Positions 23,148-34,036 of a stretch of DNA of 64,000 bases are shown here, one piece after another. The translations under genes were made by a program, and so were the position numbers. Origin of the DNA: Polytrichum commune (lineage: Eukaryota; Streptophyta; Polytrichopsida; Polytrichales; Polytrichaceae); the NCBI GenBank assembly GCA_950295325.1, contig OX485803.1, positions 45,957,554-46,021,553 of the forward strand, written 5' to 3'. The number at the start of each line of letters is the position of its first letter. The stretch's first letter is position 1. Below the pieces are notes generated by a model. That model was not told the origin of the DNA, searched no databases, and saw only the letters and a list, made by a program, of their open reading frames with translations.

Positions 23148-25856
23148 ATGGTTAGTACTAGGGGACGATCGTACGACACCCCAACAACAACAACCGCATT
23201 TGCATCGGAGGCAACACCAGGTAAGAGGTCGAAGAACGAACCACCAAAACCCGGAAAGACTAAGGAAAATAAATATCAAGGTCTAGGTCCAGAGTCCGAG
23301 CGCGAGAGGGAGAAATCCCCCACCCCACAAAGTCCGGTTAGGGTGGCACGACCCCAACTCATGGCGAATCCTTTGGATGCAATGATGGCTCCTAGAGGGC
23401 CTCCCATTGTAATGCCACAAGCATTAGCGCCAAGGGCGATGCCGAGTTATTTTCCGAAGTTCGGTGGCCTCCCGCATGAGGATCCTTCAACCCACATTGA
23501 ACGATATATTGAGGTAATGTTGGCCAACGTGATAGCCGAAGACACGTATAAACTCGTTTGGTTTTCTACTACGCTAGAGGGTATAGCGTATGAGTGGTAC
23601 CGATCCCACGATGAGGGGACATTTAGGGACTGGCGAGCATTGCAGACGGCATTCCTTAGACAATTTAGACCGGAAATGGGCCAACAAAGCGCACTCGTGG
23701 CGTTAACGAACATGCGGCAAGGCCCATCCGAGGGTATTACATCATACATCCGACGGTTCGAGACGGTGGTAACTCGTTATGTAGGAACCCTTCTCACAAA
23801 TGACACGATTAAATTCTACTTCATACAAGGGTTCAACAAACAAGGTACAATCCGAGAAATTCTTAACTCCAACCCTCAGGATTTGGAAGAAGCTAAAGCC
23901 GAGGCTAGGAGGATCGAAGGTGTAGACAAACAAAATGAGCGGATGTGGAATTGCACTATTGCACCTGTGCCAGCCTTCCTACCCACAACCTACATTCCTC
24001 CCGAGCAGAGTAAGCCTCCTCAGCTGGAGCCATCCCGACCGGATGCATACGCAGTCCACCGAGCGGCCCCGGTTCCTTTGGCTACGAGGCCACCCCCTGA
24101 GCTCTTAGCACTCCCTAGCCCTCCGAGCCACACCACGATCGAGGAGCTAGAACTTAGAGTTAAGAAGGCCAACGACGAGTTGAGGAGCGATGTCATGCAG
24201 TCGCTCAAGACCCTCACAGAGCAGCTAACAATGGCAATCACGTCTAGGCCCTTAGCACAACCAGTTCCGCCGGCCTCGGAGGCGGGTAATTATGGCACCA
24301 ACATTTGGTGTCGTAATTGCAACAAACCTGGCCACAGTAATCAATTTTGCACGGAGCCTAGGTTCACAGGTAACCTAGTAGCCCCACCCCCCCGTCCACA
24401 ACAAGGCCACTCCCAGACTCAAGCCCGGAACAACGGTAAAGGAGTTTGTCCCACTTGCGGCAAGGTTCACATTTTGGGGCCAGGTAAGTGTTGGATCGAG
24501 ACGGGGGTGGTCTGCAACCATTGTGGGGGTAATCACCCGGTCGATAATTGTCGTAGGATTCTCGCGGAGCGACCCTCCCATTACTCTCAGCTGAATCAAC
24601 AACTTCCGGCATTCTTCTATGATAGGAATCAACAGAACCAAGGAGGAATGTCGGTTAATTATCACCAAGGTAACCCACAAAGCAATGGCCAACAAAACTA
24701 CGGTCCACCCAACCACCAAAACCAAGGTAATAGGGGGAACAACTATCAAGGTCCACAAAATTTGTACCCTCAAAACCCCCCAGCCGGTGGTAGGCAAGCC
24801 GACTCGAACTTGGTAGGAATGGTAAGCCAACAGTATGTCCCTCAGATGGGCCGGAACCAACCAAATAGGTTCAACAATGGACCCCAAGTTGCACAACAAG
24901 GTAATACCTTCAATAACTCCCCTAATGAAGGCAACCCATTCTATGGGTACCAAATGAACCAAGGTCAGGCTTATGGTCTTAACGGTCAGTATATCGACAA
25001 CCCTCCTCAACATCTTATGGGGAGTGGACAGGATACTAACCAACAATGGGCGCAAAACATGAATGGGCCTCCAACATCCCAAGGTCCCCTTAACCTTGGT
25101 CATGCACAAACCCAAGACGCGAGGTTCATTGATAACAATAGGGCGAGCACAAGTTGTTCAGCTCCATTCCTTCCTATCCCAAATGATAGTCATAGCAACT
25201 TCATCTCTCACGAGCTAGCCGATTCTTCTTTACGGGCTATCCTGGTTCCCCCTAAAAAACTAAAGCAGAAAATAGACGTGGCAGTGGTCACTAGGGCTCA
25301 GAAGAGGGCACAAACCGTGATGGGTGAAGGTTCCGAGAAGTCGAATGAGTCTGAAAAGTCACCAAAATTCGCAGAACTTCCAGAGTTCTTGCAGAACGCA
25401 GCCCTTAAGGCTAAGGTTCCCACAACTTCCCTAGAGCCTAACCCTGATGACGAACCGGTAGAGGAACCATTACTGGAGGAAGAGGAAGACCTCTTCCGAT
25501 TTGTGGATAGACGAGACACATGGGGCAATGGCCTGCCCGCTAACTTCCCACCGAAACCCCGGCCTAGTCGCGCCTTTAACCCGGCCGAGGACTACGACCT
25601 TTGGTCAGACCTTTCTAGCCTACGAGCCAACATTTCTTTGGCACAACTAATTCAAGTAGCTCCCGCCTTAAGAAAGGAATTCAAGGAAGGAGCCACCCAG
25701 GTTAGGAAGGCTAAAATCCCAACGATGGCAGTTGAGGTCCGAAGAACCCCCCTAGGGGACGAAGGACCAATCGAGGTGGAGGTTGAGATTATGGACAAAA
25801 TAATTCTGAAATGTGGCCCAGAATGCTACCTCAATTCATACACTCCAGAATTCTGA
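23148..25856 (+). CDS. Gypsy-type Gag polyprotein, three zinc knuckles, fused to satellite at its 3' end
   Basis: This is the capsid/nucleocapsid protein of an LTR retrotransposon. I start at the ATG giving MVSTRGRSYD, because the frame upstream lies in the primer-site region. Residues about 100-265 form a Retrotrans_gag-type capsid domain (YFPKFGGLPHEDP, then EWYRSHDEGTFRDWRALQ and FLRQFRPEMGQQSA). Zinc knuckles follow: CX2CX4HX4C at 388-401 (CRNCNKPGHSNQFC), a Cys-rich CPTCGKVH stretch at 434, and CNHCGGNHPVDNC from 456. Residues about 485-650 are very rich in Gln, Asn, Gly and Pro. The C-terminal part is charged. The last 17 codons (from about 25803) are satellite sequence and end at a stop in the first units. 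No protease or RT follows, so pol is lost or displaced. The frame is intact over 902 codons, which suggests a fairly young insertion. Confidence 0.85.
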   Translation: MVSTRGRSYDTPTTTTAFASEATPGKRSKNEPPKPGKTKENKYQGLGPESEREREKSPTPQSPVRVARPQLMANPLDAMMAPRGPPIVMPQALAPRAMPSYFPKFGGLPHEDPSTHIERYIEVMLANVIAEDTYKLVWFSTTLEGIAYEWYRSHDEGTFRDWRALQTAFLRQFRPEMGQQSALVALTNMRQGPSEGITSYIRRFETVVTRYVGTLLTNDTIKFYFIQGFNKQGTIREILNSNPQDLEEAKAEARRIEGVDKQNERMWNCTIAPVPAFLPTTYIPPEQSKPPQLEPSRPDAYAVHRAAPVPLATRPPPELLALPSPPSHTTIEELELRVKKANDELRSDVMQSLKTLTEQLTMAITSRPLAQPVPPASEAGNYGTNIWCRNCNKPGHSNQFCTEPRFTGNLVAPPPRPQQGHSQTQARNNGKGVCPTCGKVHILGPGKCWIETGVVCNHCGGNHPVDNCRRILAERPSHYSQLNQQLPAFFYDRNQQNQGGMSVNYHQGNPQSNGQQNYGPPNHQNQGNRGNNYQGPQNLYPQNPPAGGRQADSNLVGMVSQQYVPQMGRNQPNRFNNGPQVAQQGNTFNNSPNEGNPFYGYQMNQGQAYGLNGQYIDNPPQHLMGSGQDTNQQWAQNMNGPPTSQGPLNLGHAQTQDARFIDNNRASTSCSAPFLPIPNDSHSNFISHELADSSLRAILVPPKKLKQKIDVAVVTRAQKRAQTVMGEGSEKSNESEKSPKFAELPEFLQNAALKAKVPTTSLEPNPDDEPVEEPLLEEEEDLFRFVDRRDTWGNGLPANFPPKPRPSRAFNPAEDYDLWSDLSSLRANISLAQLIQVAPALRKEFKEGATQVRKAKIPTMAVEVRRTPLGDEGPIEVEVEIMDKIILKCGPECYLNSYTPEF

Positions 25857-28400
25857 AATGTGGCCTAGAATGCTACCTCAATTCATACACTTTAGAATTC
25901 TGAAATGTGGCCTAGAATGCTACCTCAATTCATACACTCCAGAATTCTAAAATGTGGCCTAGAATGCTACCTCACTTCATACACTTTAGAATTCTGAAAT
26001 GTGGCCTAGAATGCTACCTCAATTCATACACTCCATAATTCTAAAATGTGGCCTAGAATGCTACCTCACTTCATACACTCCAGAATTCTAAAATGTGGTC
26101 TAGAATGCTACCTCACTTCATACACTTTAGAATTCTGAAATGTGGCCTAGAATGCTACCTCAATTCATACACTCCAGAATTCTAAAATGTGGCCTAGAAT
26201 GCTACCTCAATTCATACACTCCAGAATTCTAAAATGTGGCCTAGAATGCTACCTCACTTCATACACTCCAGAATTCTGAAATGTGGCCTAGAATGCTACC
26301 TCACTTCATACACTTTAGAATTCTAAAATGTGGCCTAGAATGCTACCTCAATTCATACACTCCAGAATTCTAAAATGTGGCCTAGAATGCTACCTCACTT
26401 CATACACTCCCGAATTCTAAAATGTGGCCTAGAATGCTACCTCACTTCATACACTTTAGAATTCTGAAATGTGGCCTAGAATGCTACTCATTTCATACAT
26501 TCCAAAATTCTGAAATGTGGCCTAGAATGCTACCTCAATTCATACACTCCAGAATTCTAAAATGTGGCCTAGAATGCTACCTCACTTCATACACTCCCGA
26601 ATTCTAAAATGTGGCCTAGAATGCTACCTCACTTCATACACTTTAGAATTCTGAAATGTGGCCTAGAATGCTACCTCAATTCATACACTCCAGAATTCTA
26701 AAATGTGGCCTAGAATGCTACTCATTTCATACATTCCAGAATTCTGAAATGTGGCCTAGAATGCTACCTCAATTCATACACTCCAGAATTCTAAAATGTG
26801 GCCTAGAATGCTACCTCATTTCATACACTCCAGAATTCTGAAATGTGGCCTAGAATGCTACCTCACTTCATACACTTTAGAATTATGAAATGTGGCCTAG
26901 AATGCTACCTCACTTCATACACTGTAGAATTCTGAAATGTGGCCTAGAATGCTACCTCACTTCATACACTCCAGAATTCTAAAATGTGGCCTAGAATGCT
27001 ACCTCACTTCATACACTCCCGAATTCTAAAATGTGGCCTAGAATGCTACCTCACTTCATACACTGTAGAATTCTGAAATGTGGCCTAGAATGCTACCTCA
27101 CTTCATACACTCCAGAATTCTAAAATGTGGCCTAGAATGCTACCTCATTTCATACACTCCAGAATTCTGAAATGTGGCCTAGAATGCTACCTCACTTCAT
27201 ACACTTTAGAATTATGAAATGTGGCCTAGAATGCTACCTCACTTCATACACTTTAGAATTCTGAAATGTGGCCTAGAATGCTACCTCAATTTATACACTC
27301 CAGAATTCTAAAATGTGGCCTAGAATGCTACCTCAGTTAATACACTCCAGAATTCTAAAATCTGGCCTAGAATGCTACCTCACTTCATACACTCCAGAAT
27401 TCTAAAATGTGGCCTAGAATGCTACCTCAATTCATACACTCCAGAATTCTAAAATGTGGCCTAGAATGCTACCTCATTTCATACACTCCAGAATTCTAAA
27501 ATGTGGCCTAGAATGCTACCTCAATTCATACACTCCAGAATTCTGAAATGTGGCCTAGAATGCTACCTCAATTCATACACTTTAGAATTCTGAAATGTGG
27601 CCTAGAATGCTACCTCAATTCATACACTTTAGAATTCTAAAATCTGGCCTAGAATGCTACCTCACTTCATACACTCCAGAATTCTAAAATCTGGCCTAGA
27701 ATGCTACCTCACTTCATACACTCCAGAATTCTGAAATGTGGCCTAGAATGCTAGCTCACTTCATACACTCCAGAATTCTAAAATGTGGCCTAGAATGCTA
27801 CCTCACTTCATACACTTTAGAATTCTGAAATGTGGCCTAGAATGCTACCTCAATTCATACACTCCATAATTCTAAAATCTGGCCTAGAATGCTACCTCAC
27901 TTCATACACTCCAGAATTCTAAAATGTGGCCTAGAATGCTACCTGACTTCATACACTTTAGAATTCTGAAATGTGGCCTAGAATGCTACCTCAATTCATA
28001 CACTCCAGAATTCTAAAATCTGGCCTAGAATGCTACCTCACTTCATACACTTTAGAATTCTGAAATGTGGCCTAGAATGCTACCTCAATTCATACACTCC
28101 AGAATTCTAAAATGTGGCCTAGAATGCTACCTCACTTCATACAGTCCAGAATTCTAAAATGTGGCCTAGAATGCTACCTCACTTCATACACTTTAGAATG
28201 CTGAAATGTGGCCTAGAATGCTACCTCAATTCATACACTCCAGAATTCTAAAATGTGGCCTAGAATGCTACCTCACTTCATACACTCCAGAATTCTGAAA
28301 TGTGGCCTAGAATGCTACCTCACTTCATACACTCCAGAATTCTAAAATGTGGCCTAGAATGCTACCTCACTTCATACACTCTAGAATTCTGAAATCTGGC
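25803..28400. repeat. 47-bp satellite array, about 55 units
   Basis: The unit is about GAATTCTGAAATGTGGCCTA plus GAATGCTACCTCAATTCATACACTCCA, shown here in two pieces. TGTGGCC recurs every 47 bp (25813 and 25860 for the first two) through to about 28395. Variation is concentrated at three positions: CTCA(A/C/T)TTCATACA, ACT(CCA/TTA/GTA)GAATT and TCT(G/A)AAATG. Rare units have ATCTGGCC or lose one base (CTACTCATTTC). The 47-bp period is not a multiple of three, and TGA or TAA in GAATTCT(G/A)A closes each frame within 47 codons, so short ORFs here are not genes. The array starts inside the gag reading frame. After 28400 the motif fades through degenerate pieces (ATCTGGCCAAGTGAG, AATGTGGCAATGAGA, GATTTGGCCGAGAGA) to about 28560. 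Confidence 0.97.
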
Positions 28401-29300
28401 CAAGTGAGTAGCATTTACACAAGGATTCAAGCAATCTGAAATGTGGCAATGAGATAAACCCACACAAAAAGATTCTAAAATTCAGAGATTTGGCCGAGAG
28501 ACACACCTGAACTCAAGAATGCAACCTTTGTCAAATGTGGCCGAGAGAGGCCAAACCAAAACTTCCATTTGTTATATAGCATTTGGGATAGGAAGTCGTC
28601 CAATGTGAAAAGGGTGCACGTGGAGGCAAACATCATGGGCTAAATATTTGATTGGATTCCAATAAAGTAATGGGGTGAATCTTGCCTTGAGTGGGGGATG
28701 CGATCTTCAAAAGTATGACTATAATGCCACATGCAACATCTGGTGCAATGACCACAACCTTTGTGCTAATACTTAACACAAAAATCAAACCATTCAAACC
28801 ATGCAAAGTCACTCACAACCTTAGGTACTCTCAAGTACAACTAAAGTAAGCAACCTCCAAAGTATATTCAACCCGTCCACCCAAACCTTTAAAGAGAAAT
28901 CAAATTTGTGGTTACGGCTCTTGGGTCGTGTGTGAAGTAGCCCTTAAATGCACTTAAGTGTTCTTAAATAATTTAGTCCAAAGTGATACATTGCCCCAAG
29001 TAGCTAGGGTACTCCATACAAGTATTCTAAACATAACATATCAATCAAAGTTGAGGACGTGGTTCACACATATAGTCTCTCGGAACCGACAAAGTAGTTG
29101 AACCTATCAACCAACTAGTTGAACATATGTACAAAATTAAAACAATCCTTCAAACTTCAAGAGCAATTGAAAATAAACAACATAAAATGAAGAAGGAGTT
29201 GAATGTGGTTTGCAAAAGGCACAAGGAAATTCAACAAATGAACTTATAAAAAACTCAAATATAGACAATATAAAGGAGGTTCCAAATGCAAGAGGCGCAG
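28401..29300. other. Non-coding DNA after the satellite
   Basis: The first 160 bp hold degenerate satellite-like pieces. The rest has no recognisable feature. It is probably the 3' flank of the minus-strand gene at 29617-33578; no retrotransposon protease or RT motifs resume here, so the gag element does not continue on this side. Confidence 0.45.
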
Positions 29301-29545
29301 TCAAGAACTCGGACTACCATGTCTATCACTATCCTCACCATGCTCGGCCTCTATGTCTAGAAAATCCAAAACTAGTTTGTTGAAAGGTCTGATGGGACTA
29401 GGAGGTGGAGATGGAGCTTCCGCTAACAGATTGGCAAGCTCAGCAGCATACGAAGGGAGCTCGAATGTCTTGGAAGGACTGGAACACATGCCTCGACGAA
29501 GGTCGGCGTTCTCCACTTGCACTCTGAACCCCAAAGACAAAAAAT
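29301..29545 (-). CDS. Possible alternative last exon of the ParB/methyltransferase gene
   Basis: A minus-strand frame begins just after a good acceptor (TTTGGGGTTCAG, about 29546) and reads VQVENADLRRGMCSSPSK... to an acidic tail ending DSDRHGSPSS and a stop at 29301. Its Pro/Ser-rich, acidic composition fits a protein tail. I could not find a donor in the preceding exon that keeps this frame, and that exon reaches its own stop at 29617. It may be an alternative 3' end, a UTR exon or chance. Confidence 0.25.
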
Positions 29546-29616
29546 TAGAAACGAAATGACACAGGAAGATGGAAAAACGACATGAACGTAAAAATGTGAA
29601 AACATATGAAGCAAAC

Positions 29617-32600
29617 TTAGGCACAAAGAAAGCCGAACGCGCGTTTGGTCATCTTTTGAGGCGGATCAAAAATAGAGGTAGACGGTGGGGCAACAGAGCG
29701 AGATGTACGAGCAAGCTGGGGATCGCGCATGGGGACCAGAAGTGCATTGAAAATGATGGGGTCACTCTCTAGTGCCACAATATGCCGCTCAAGGGAGCGA
29801 CAAGCTACAATCGATCCACCTAAAGCAAAGAAAGGTAAAATGTTAGTATGGAAGGTAGTGAAGCAAAAATAACGGAAAATTCAAAGTAAAGGTGATGCCG
29901 AAAAAGAAGGCGTACCTACACCACACTGCCAGTCCATAACAACATCATTCTTGTCGGTGAGAGTAGCGACAAGGATAGAGAAGAAAACATGATGTTTTTC
30001 TCGAGCACCTCTCCAAGGTATCCCATCAGAGCGCATCGCCTGGCTCTTCTCATCGGTGAAGGCATTTAACCATCCATCTCGCTGGAGGTTGTAACCATAC
30101 TCTTGAACGGCCTCCTCCCGCATTTTGAGAACGGAGTTAACTCGAACAAGAACCTTGATGCTGAATTTCCGAGTCTGAAAAAAATCAAACAAATTTCATT
30201 AAACTCGGAAGAAATGAAATGAAACATAAATACACAATCGTATGAAGAGACATAGAGTTGCTTACCACTCCAGAGGGGACCACAGGGGATTGGAGGTCCA
30301 AATCATTCATACCAAACCAATCCTCTGCGACGTAGAAATCATAAGTGTGTGCCCAATCAAAAATAATCTTAAAAACAGAGGAGCTTGCACAATGGGCAAG
30401 GACGAGGACACCATGATCATAGAGGTTAGATTTCGCAAATGCAAATAGACACTCATAGTATGATTCATGGAGCTTGTTCCAAGTAGGAACATCAGTGGAG
30501 ATATTTGGCACAGGCAAATTCTCTGGAATGTCAGCAAAGAGCAGATCGAGGCCCTTGTGAGTTGTAGTCGAGGTGTTCACACAGGAACGACCTGCCCCAA
30601 CCTACAATAAAAAGTTCATGAGAAAAACAGAACAAAGGAAAAATAAAAAAAATCAAAAGGAAAGAAACCAAACAAATGACGAAGGGAAAGATACAAACCT
30701 TGGCTATAAACTCCTGTATGCGGGTATAAGCTGGGAGGGGACCTCCTGCAAGCTCCGAATCGAGCATGAGTTGCACCATGTCCACATTTTCGATGAGGGT
30801 AAGCGTGGTAGGCGACTCCGAAGAGGTGGCACTCGTATCCAAGAGGGCGGCCTTCCTCTTGCGAGGCAAGGAGAGAAAAGAAGTGCCACTGTGAGAAGGA
30901 GCAGCAATAGTTTGTGGACGAAACGCCGAGGGAGTACCAGAGGGGGCAGCCGATGGAAGAACGGAGGGAGTGATGGAAGGACTCCGTAGTACGGTGGGTG
31001 GCTGAACAGGGGTCTTTGAAGCAGACCGAGTGACAACTTGGGAAGATGCCTGAGTGGCGGTATTCTTTCCTCTCTCCTTTCCCTTTGGTGCCTTAGGTGG
31101 AGGAGGAGGAAACTCAACGATGTCGGGCTCCTCAAAGGGAACAATGTTCTCATCGGGAGTACTACTCACTAGGCTGGCAAAAAGAGGCTTCTCCTCCCCA
31201 GGCACAAATCCTCCAGAACAGTCCAAGTACCATCCCCCAGCCTGCAAGTGAGAATGAGGAAACCTGTTTGTCTGCGTAGTCGTGTACACGCAAAGACTAG
31301 AATGGACGTTCACCCAATCCGAGAGGTAGGTGGGCAAGGAAGATGATGCTAAGGCATTCTTAGCAACCAACTCTCTCATGATATACCTACAAAATCCAAA
31401 AATATTTGACAATGAGAAAGAGCATGATATGGAGTGAAAGAATGTAAAAATTAAAGAGCGAAAATGGGGAATAAGTGCATTACCGATAGGCGACACGCTT
31501 GATAGCGAGAACACTCTCCTCGAATTCTAAGAGGTTATCACCTTTGGCAAAGGGAATGTCAGGATTAACGCCGAGGTAAGGCTTGAAGGCTCTGTCCCAA
31601 AGGAGAATCCTCCAGTGATCAACATATTCACGAGGGCGTAAGATAGTCTCTGATGCGTCCCAATCGATATCGATGGTGAGGTCGTCCTGAAATGAATCAA
31701 TCTGGACCGCGACTTCTTTCTCCAACTGAAATGAGGGTGAGAAAGAATGAAATTAGATATGAACCAAGAGGAAAGAAAAAAAAATCAAGAAGCCAATGAA
31801 TGGATATACCTGAGCCCAGAATGACGCCTTGTGAAGCCAGTCGTCTAAGGCCTTCTCTCTCATAGGCTTGTCAACAGGGAACTTGTTCTCCGACCTCTCA
31901 CGAATTGAGGCGTTCCACCAATGAAGCCACTTGGCTTTGAATGCAGCTTCAACCGGACAAGTGACAATTTTTTACAACTTTTCAATTGTCATATCGGTCG
32001 AGGCAAACTCGTTAAAATGCCTGTCGATCTGCGCACGTCCAAATAAAAGAAATAAGTTCAAGAATGCACATAAATAAATGGGTTATTCATATGAAGGAAA
32101 CCATGAAGAAATCCATGAAGAAGAGATACCTCGTGAAAAAATTCCTCCCCATTCTCAGGGTGTGCGACTGAGATGTACTTTTCAAACGTGCGTGCTCGAA
32201 TGCTCTTGATCGTCTTCTCTTGGGCCTTGGTCATGACATTCCAAATCTCTGTAGCAGTTCTCCCGGCAACCGGAGTGGTTTCACGGTAATGCCTCACCGC
32301 AAGGTCAGCTTGAGCCGAAATCTCTCTCTGCGAAAATTGACATTGTCAGCAAATACAATCGGTATGAAATGTAAAATGAAATGCAGCCCGGGAAATAGAG
32401 AAGGCATACCTTGTAAAAGAATTTGACGAAAACATCCGCGGTGAGAGTGTACCAAGTAGGACGACTCTCCTTAATCTTTTCGCATGCTTTGTAGTCAGCA
32501 GGAGATATGAGATCCTTGAACGTCGATAATTCCAACCTCCCAAACGTACGAATTTGAAGGAGCTTGGCAAGAATGTTCGCCTTCACATAATCATGCTCGG

Positions 32601-33578
32601 TAGACCTAAGAGGAAAAAAGAATATGAGAATCGACCAATGAAATGAACGGATGAAATTAACAGAAAGAAAACTATGCTTACCAATTAATGTCGCTCATTG
32701 CGTTGAGGAAGACACCAGTGCATCCCCTAGGGTCGACCACAATACAATCCACCGACACATGCCAACTCTTGTCGTCAGCGTGGTTGTTATTGATGTGCCT
32801 CCACCATGCTGTAAGTCGATGGTTTCCTTCCCACACGAAGAACATCTTGCCACAGAAATGTGCAAGATCCGGATCCTCCTTCAGCTTAACATCGAAATCC
32901 GCGGAAGCCCCTTGCCAGAGAGGACTCCAGGAGGCCATAATGGCAGGGGAAACCGGGAGGTCTACCGGAATGTCATTGAAAACCGAAACGTACATTACCC
33001 GATCTCCCTCTCGGTATCCCATAACAAACTCACATTCCAAACGCTGGACCTCCACCTCGCTGATTGGACGGACAAGTGGAAGGGCTCGCAAGCGGCACAA
33101 AGGAATGGAGAAGCGGGACTTACTAGTGGGCTTAATACGGAGGCGTTGAATAACGCCGTTGGAGTCCTCCTTTTGTGATTTGCGGAGCTCAAGCTCACAC
33201 ACAATAGGATCCGTGTCGGCAACAGCAACGATGTTATCATGGCCAATAGACATCACCTCTCCCTGCATTTGGCCTTGCGAATTAGCACTCTCAACCTGGG
33301 CGGCCTCAACCTCGACCGCGGGGGCAGCAATGACAACGTCTTCTGCAGATTGATGTTGCTCCTCCGCAACTTCAAAAGATTGAGAATCCTAAGAAAATAA
33401 AACCATATGAGACCTTCCCAACGAACAATCAAATAACCAATATCCCAAATAGCTATCAAAATTATCAAAATCCCAGTAGCTATCAAAAAAATAACTCCCA
33501 AATTAGTTTGAACACAAAGTAATACTGTTATCTATTAGGAGGAAAAAGTGCACCAACCACATTCAAAGCCGCCATCAT
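29617..33578 (-). CDS. ParB-like domain + beta-class DNA amino-methyltransferase-like protein, ten exons, one in-frame stop
   Basis: I assemble exons 33578-33558, 33388-32682, 32605-32410, 32327-32130, 32028-31810, 31725-31484, 31386-30699, 30601-30266, 30174-29916 and 29819-29617. All introns are GT-AG and all phases agree, giving 1,022 codons from MMAALNV to FGFLCA. Residues about 90-225 resemble a ParB/Srx-fold domain with the signature FFVWEGNHR (G195-R198) and an IVVDP strand. Residues 528-757 are a Pro/Ser-rich linker with a basic PRKRKAA patch. From 758 comes a methyltransferase-like domain in beta-class order: motif IV position LDLLFADIPE (775-784; usual DPPY altered), a VLVLAHCASSS strand, AEDWFGMNDL, then motif I VMDWQCGVGGS (948-958) followed by IVACRSLERHIVALESD. 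ParB-methylase fusions are familiar in phages and bacterial mobile DNA. Codon 393 (31974-31972) is TAA. Either a recent pseudogene or a sequence error; activity is doubtful given motif IV. Function inferred from motifs only. Confidence 0.62.
31972..31974 (-). other. In-frame TAA in exon 5 of the ParB/methyltransferase gene
   Basis: Exon 5 starts at 32028 with IDRHFNEFASTDMTIEKL, and the nineteenth codon is TAA; the frame then resumes KIVTCPVEAAFKAKWLHWW to a good donor at 31809. Because both sides are clearly coding and no intron can remove it, this is a point nonsense change rather than a misplaced exon boundary. Confidence 0.7.
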
Positions 33579-33748
33579 GATGAGATAAACGTGTCAAAGA
33601 GGTCCTCGAGAATGTAAATAAAACAAATGCCTGATAGAAAATCAAGGCCGAGAGCAAACACATGAGCCATAACCACATGATTTTTCAAACACATAATTCT
33701 GAAACAAGCAAAACATGAATTTACAAGCATCTACCCTGCCACAAAAAA

Positions 33749-33772
33749 AGAGGCCTCGGATCCGAGGCCTCT
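33749..33772. repeat. 24-bp perfect palindrome, copy 1
   Basis: The half-site AGAGGCCTCGGA is followed directly by its own complement, giving a spacer-free palindrome centred on GGATCC. It is preceded by a CACAAAAAA run shared with copy 2. Confidence 0.9.
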
Positions 33773-34012
33773 GCATCCCTGGCTTCAAATGCCGAAATGA
33801 CCTACTTATGAACTTAACAAAACTTGAAAGGCCTAAAGCAAACTGATGAGGCATAACAACCTGATTTCTTAATGGCACCTACTTCTGATGTTAAGCAAAC
33901 AAGATATGCCTAAAGCAAACTTATGTGGCAACACCTTCTGATGTCTCAAGCGCCTGACACTCTGAACTTAAGCTAAACATGATTTGACAAGCACCTCCTC
34001 AGCCACAAAAAA

Positions 34013-34036
34013 AGAGGCCTCGGATCCGAGGCCTCT
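34013..34036. repeat. 24-bp perfect palindrome, copy 2
   Basis: Same half-site AGAGGCCTCGGA and same upstream CACAAAAAA context as copy 1; the downstream flank (CTGCGTCC-TTGGCTTCAA) is also shared, so these two copies moved or duplicated with about 40 bp of flank. Confidence 0.9.

Noticed and set aside
24375-25115. 246-codon minus-strand frame
   Set aside because: It is antisense to the Gln/Asn-rich part of gag and has no motif; repetitive CAA/AAC codons keep the complement open.
26422-26841. Repeated ~61-codon ORFs reading MWPRMLPQFIHSRILKCG
   Set aside because: They are the 47-bp satellite translated; the period is not a multiple of three and stops close every frame within 47 codons.
25803-28400. 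CRISPR-like regular array
   Set aside because: Units are contiguous with no unique spacers, in a plant nuclear context; it is a satellite.
30531-31514. 327-codon minus-strand frame taken as one exon
   Set aside because: Its first part precedes an acceptor at 31387 and its last part lies beyond the donor at 30698 and reads T-rich intron; only 31386-30699 is exon.
32651-33178. 175- and 153-codon plus-strand frames opposite exon 2 of the ParB/methyltransferase gene
   Set aside because: The minus strand carries the consistent exon with GNHR motif and matched splice phases; these are antisense.
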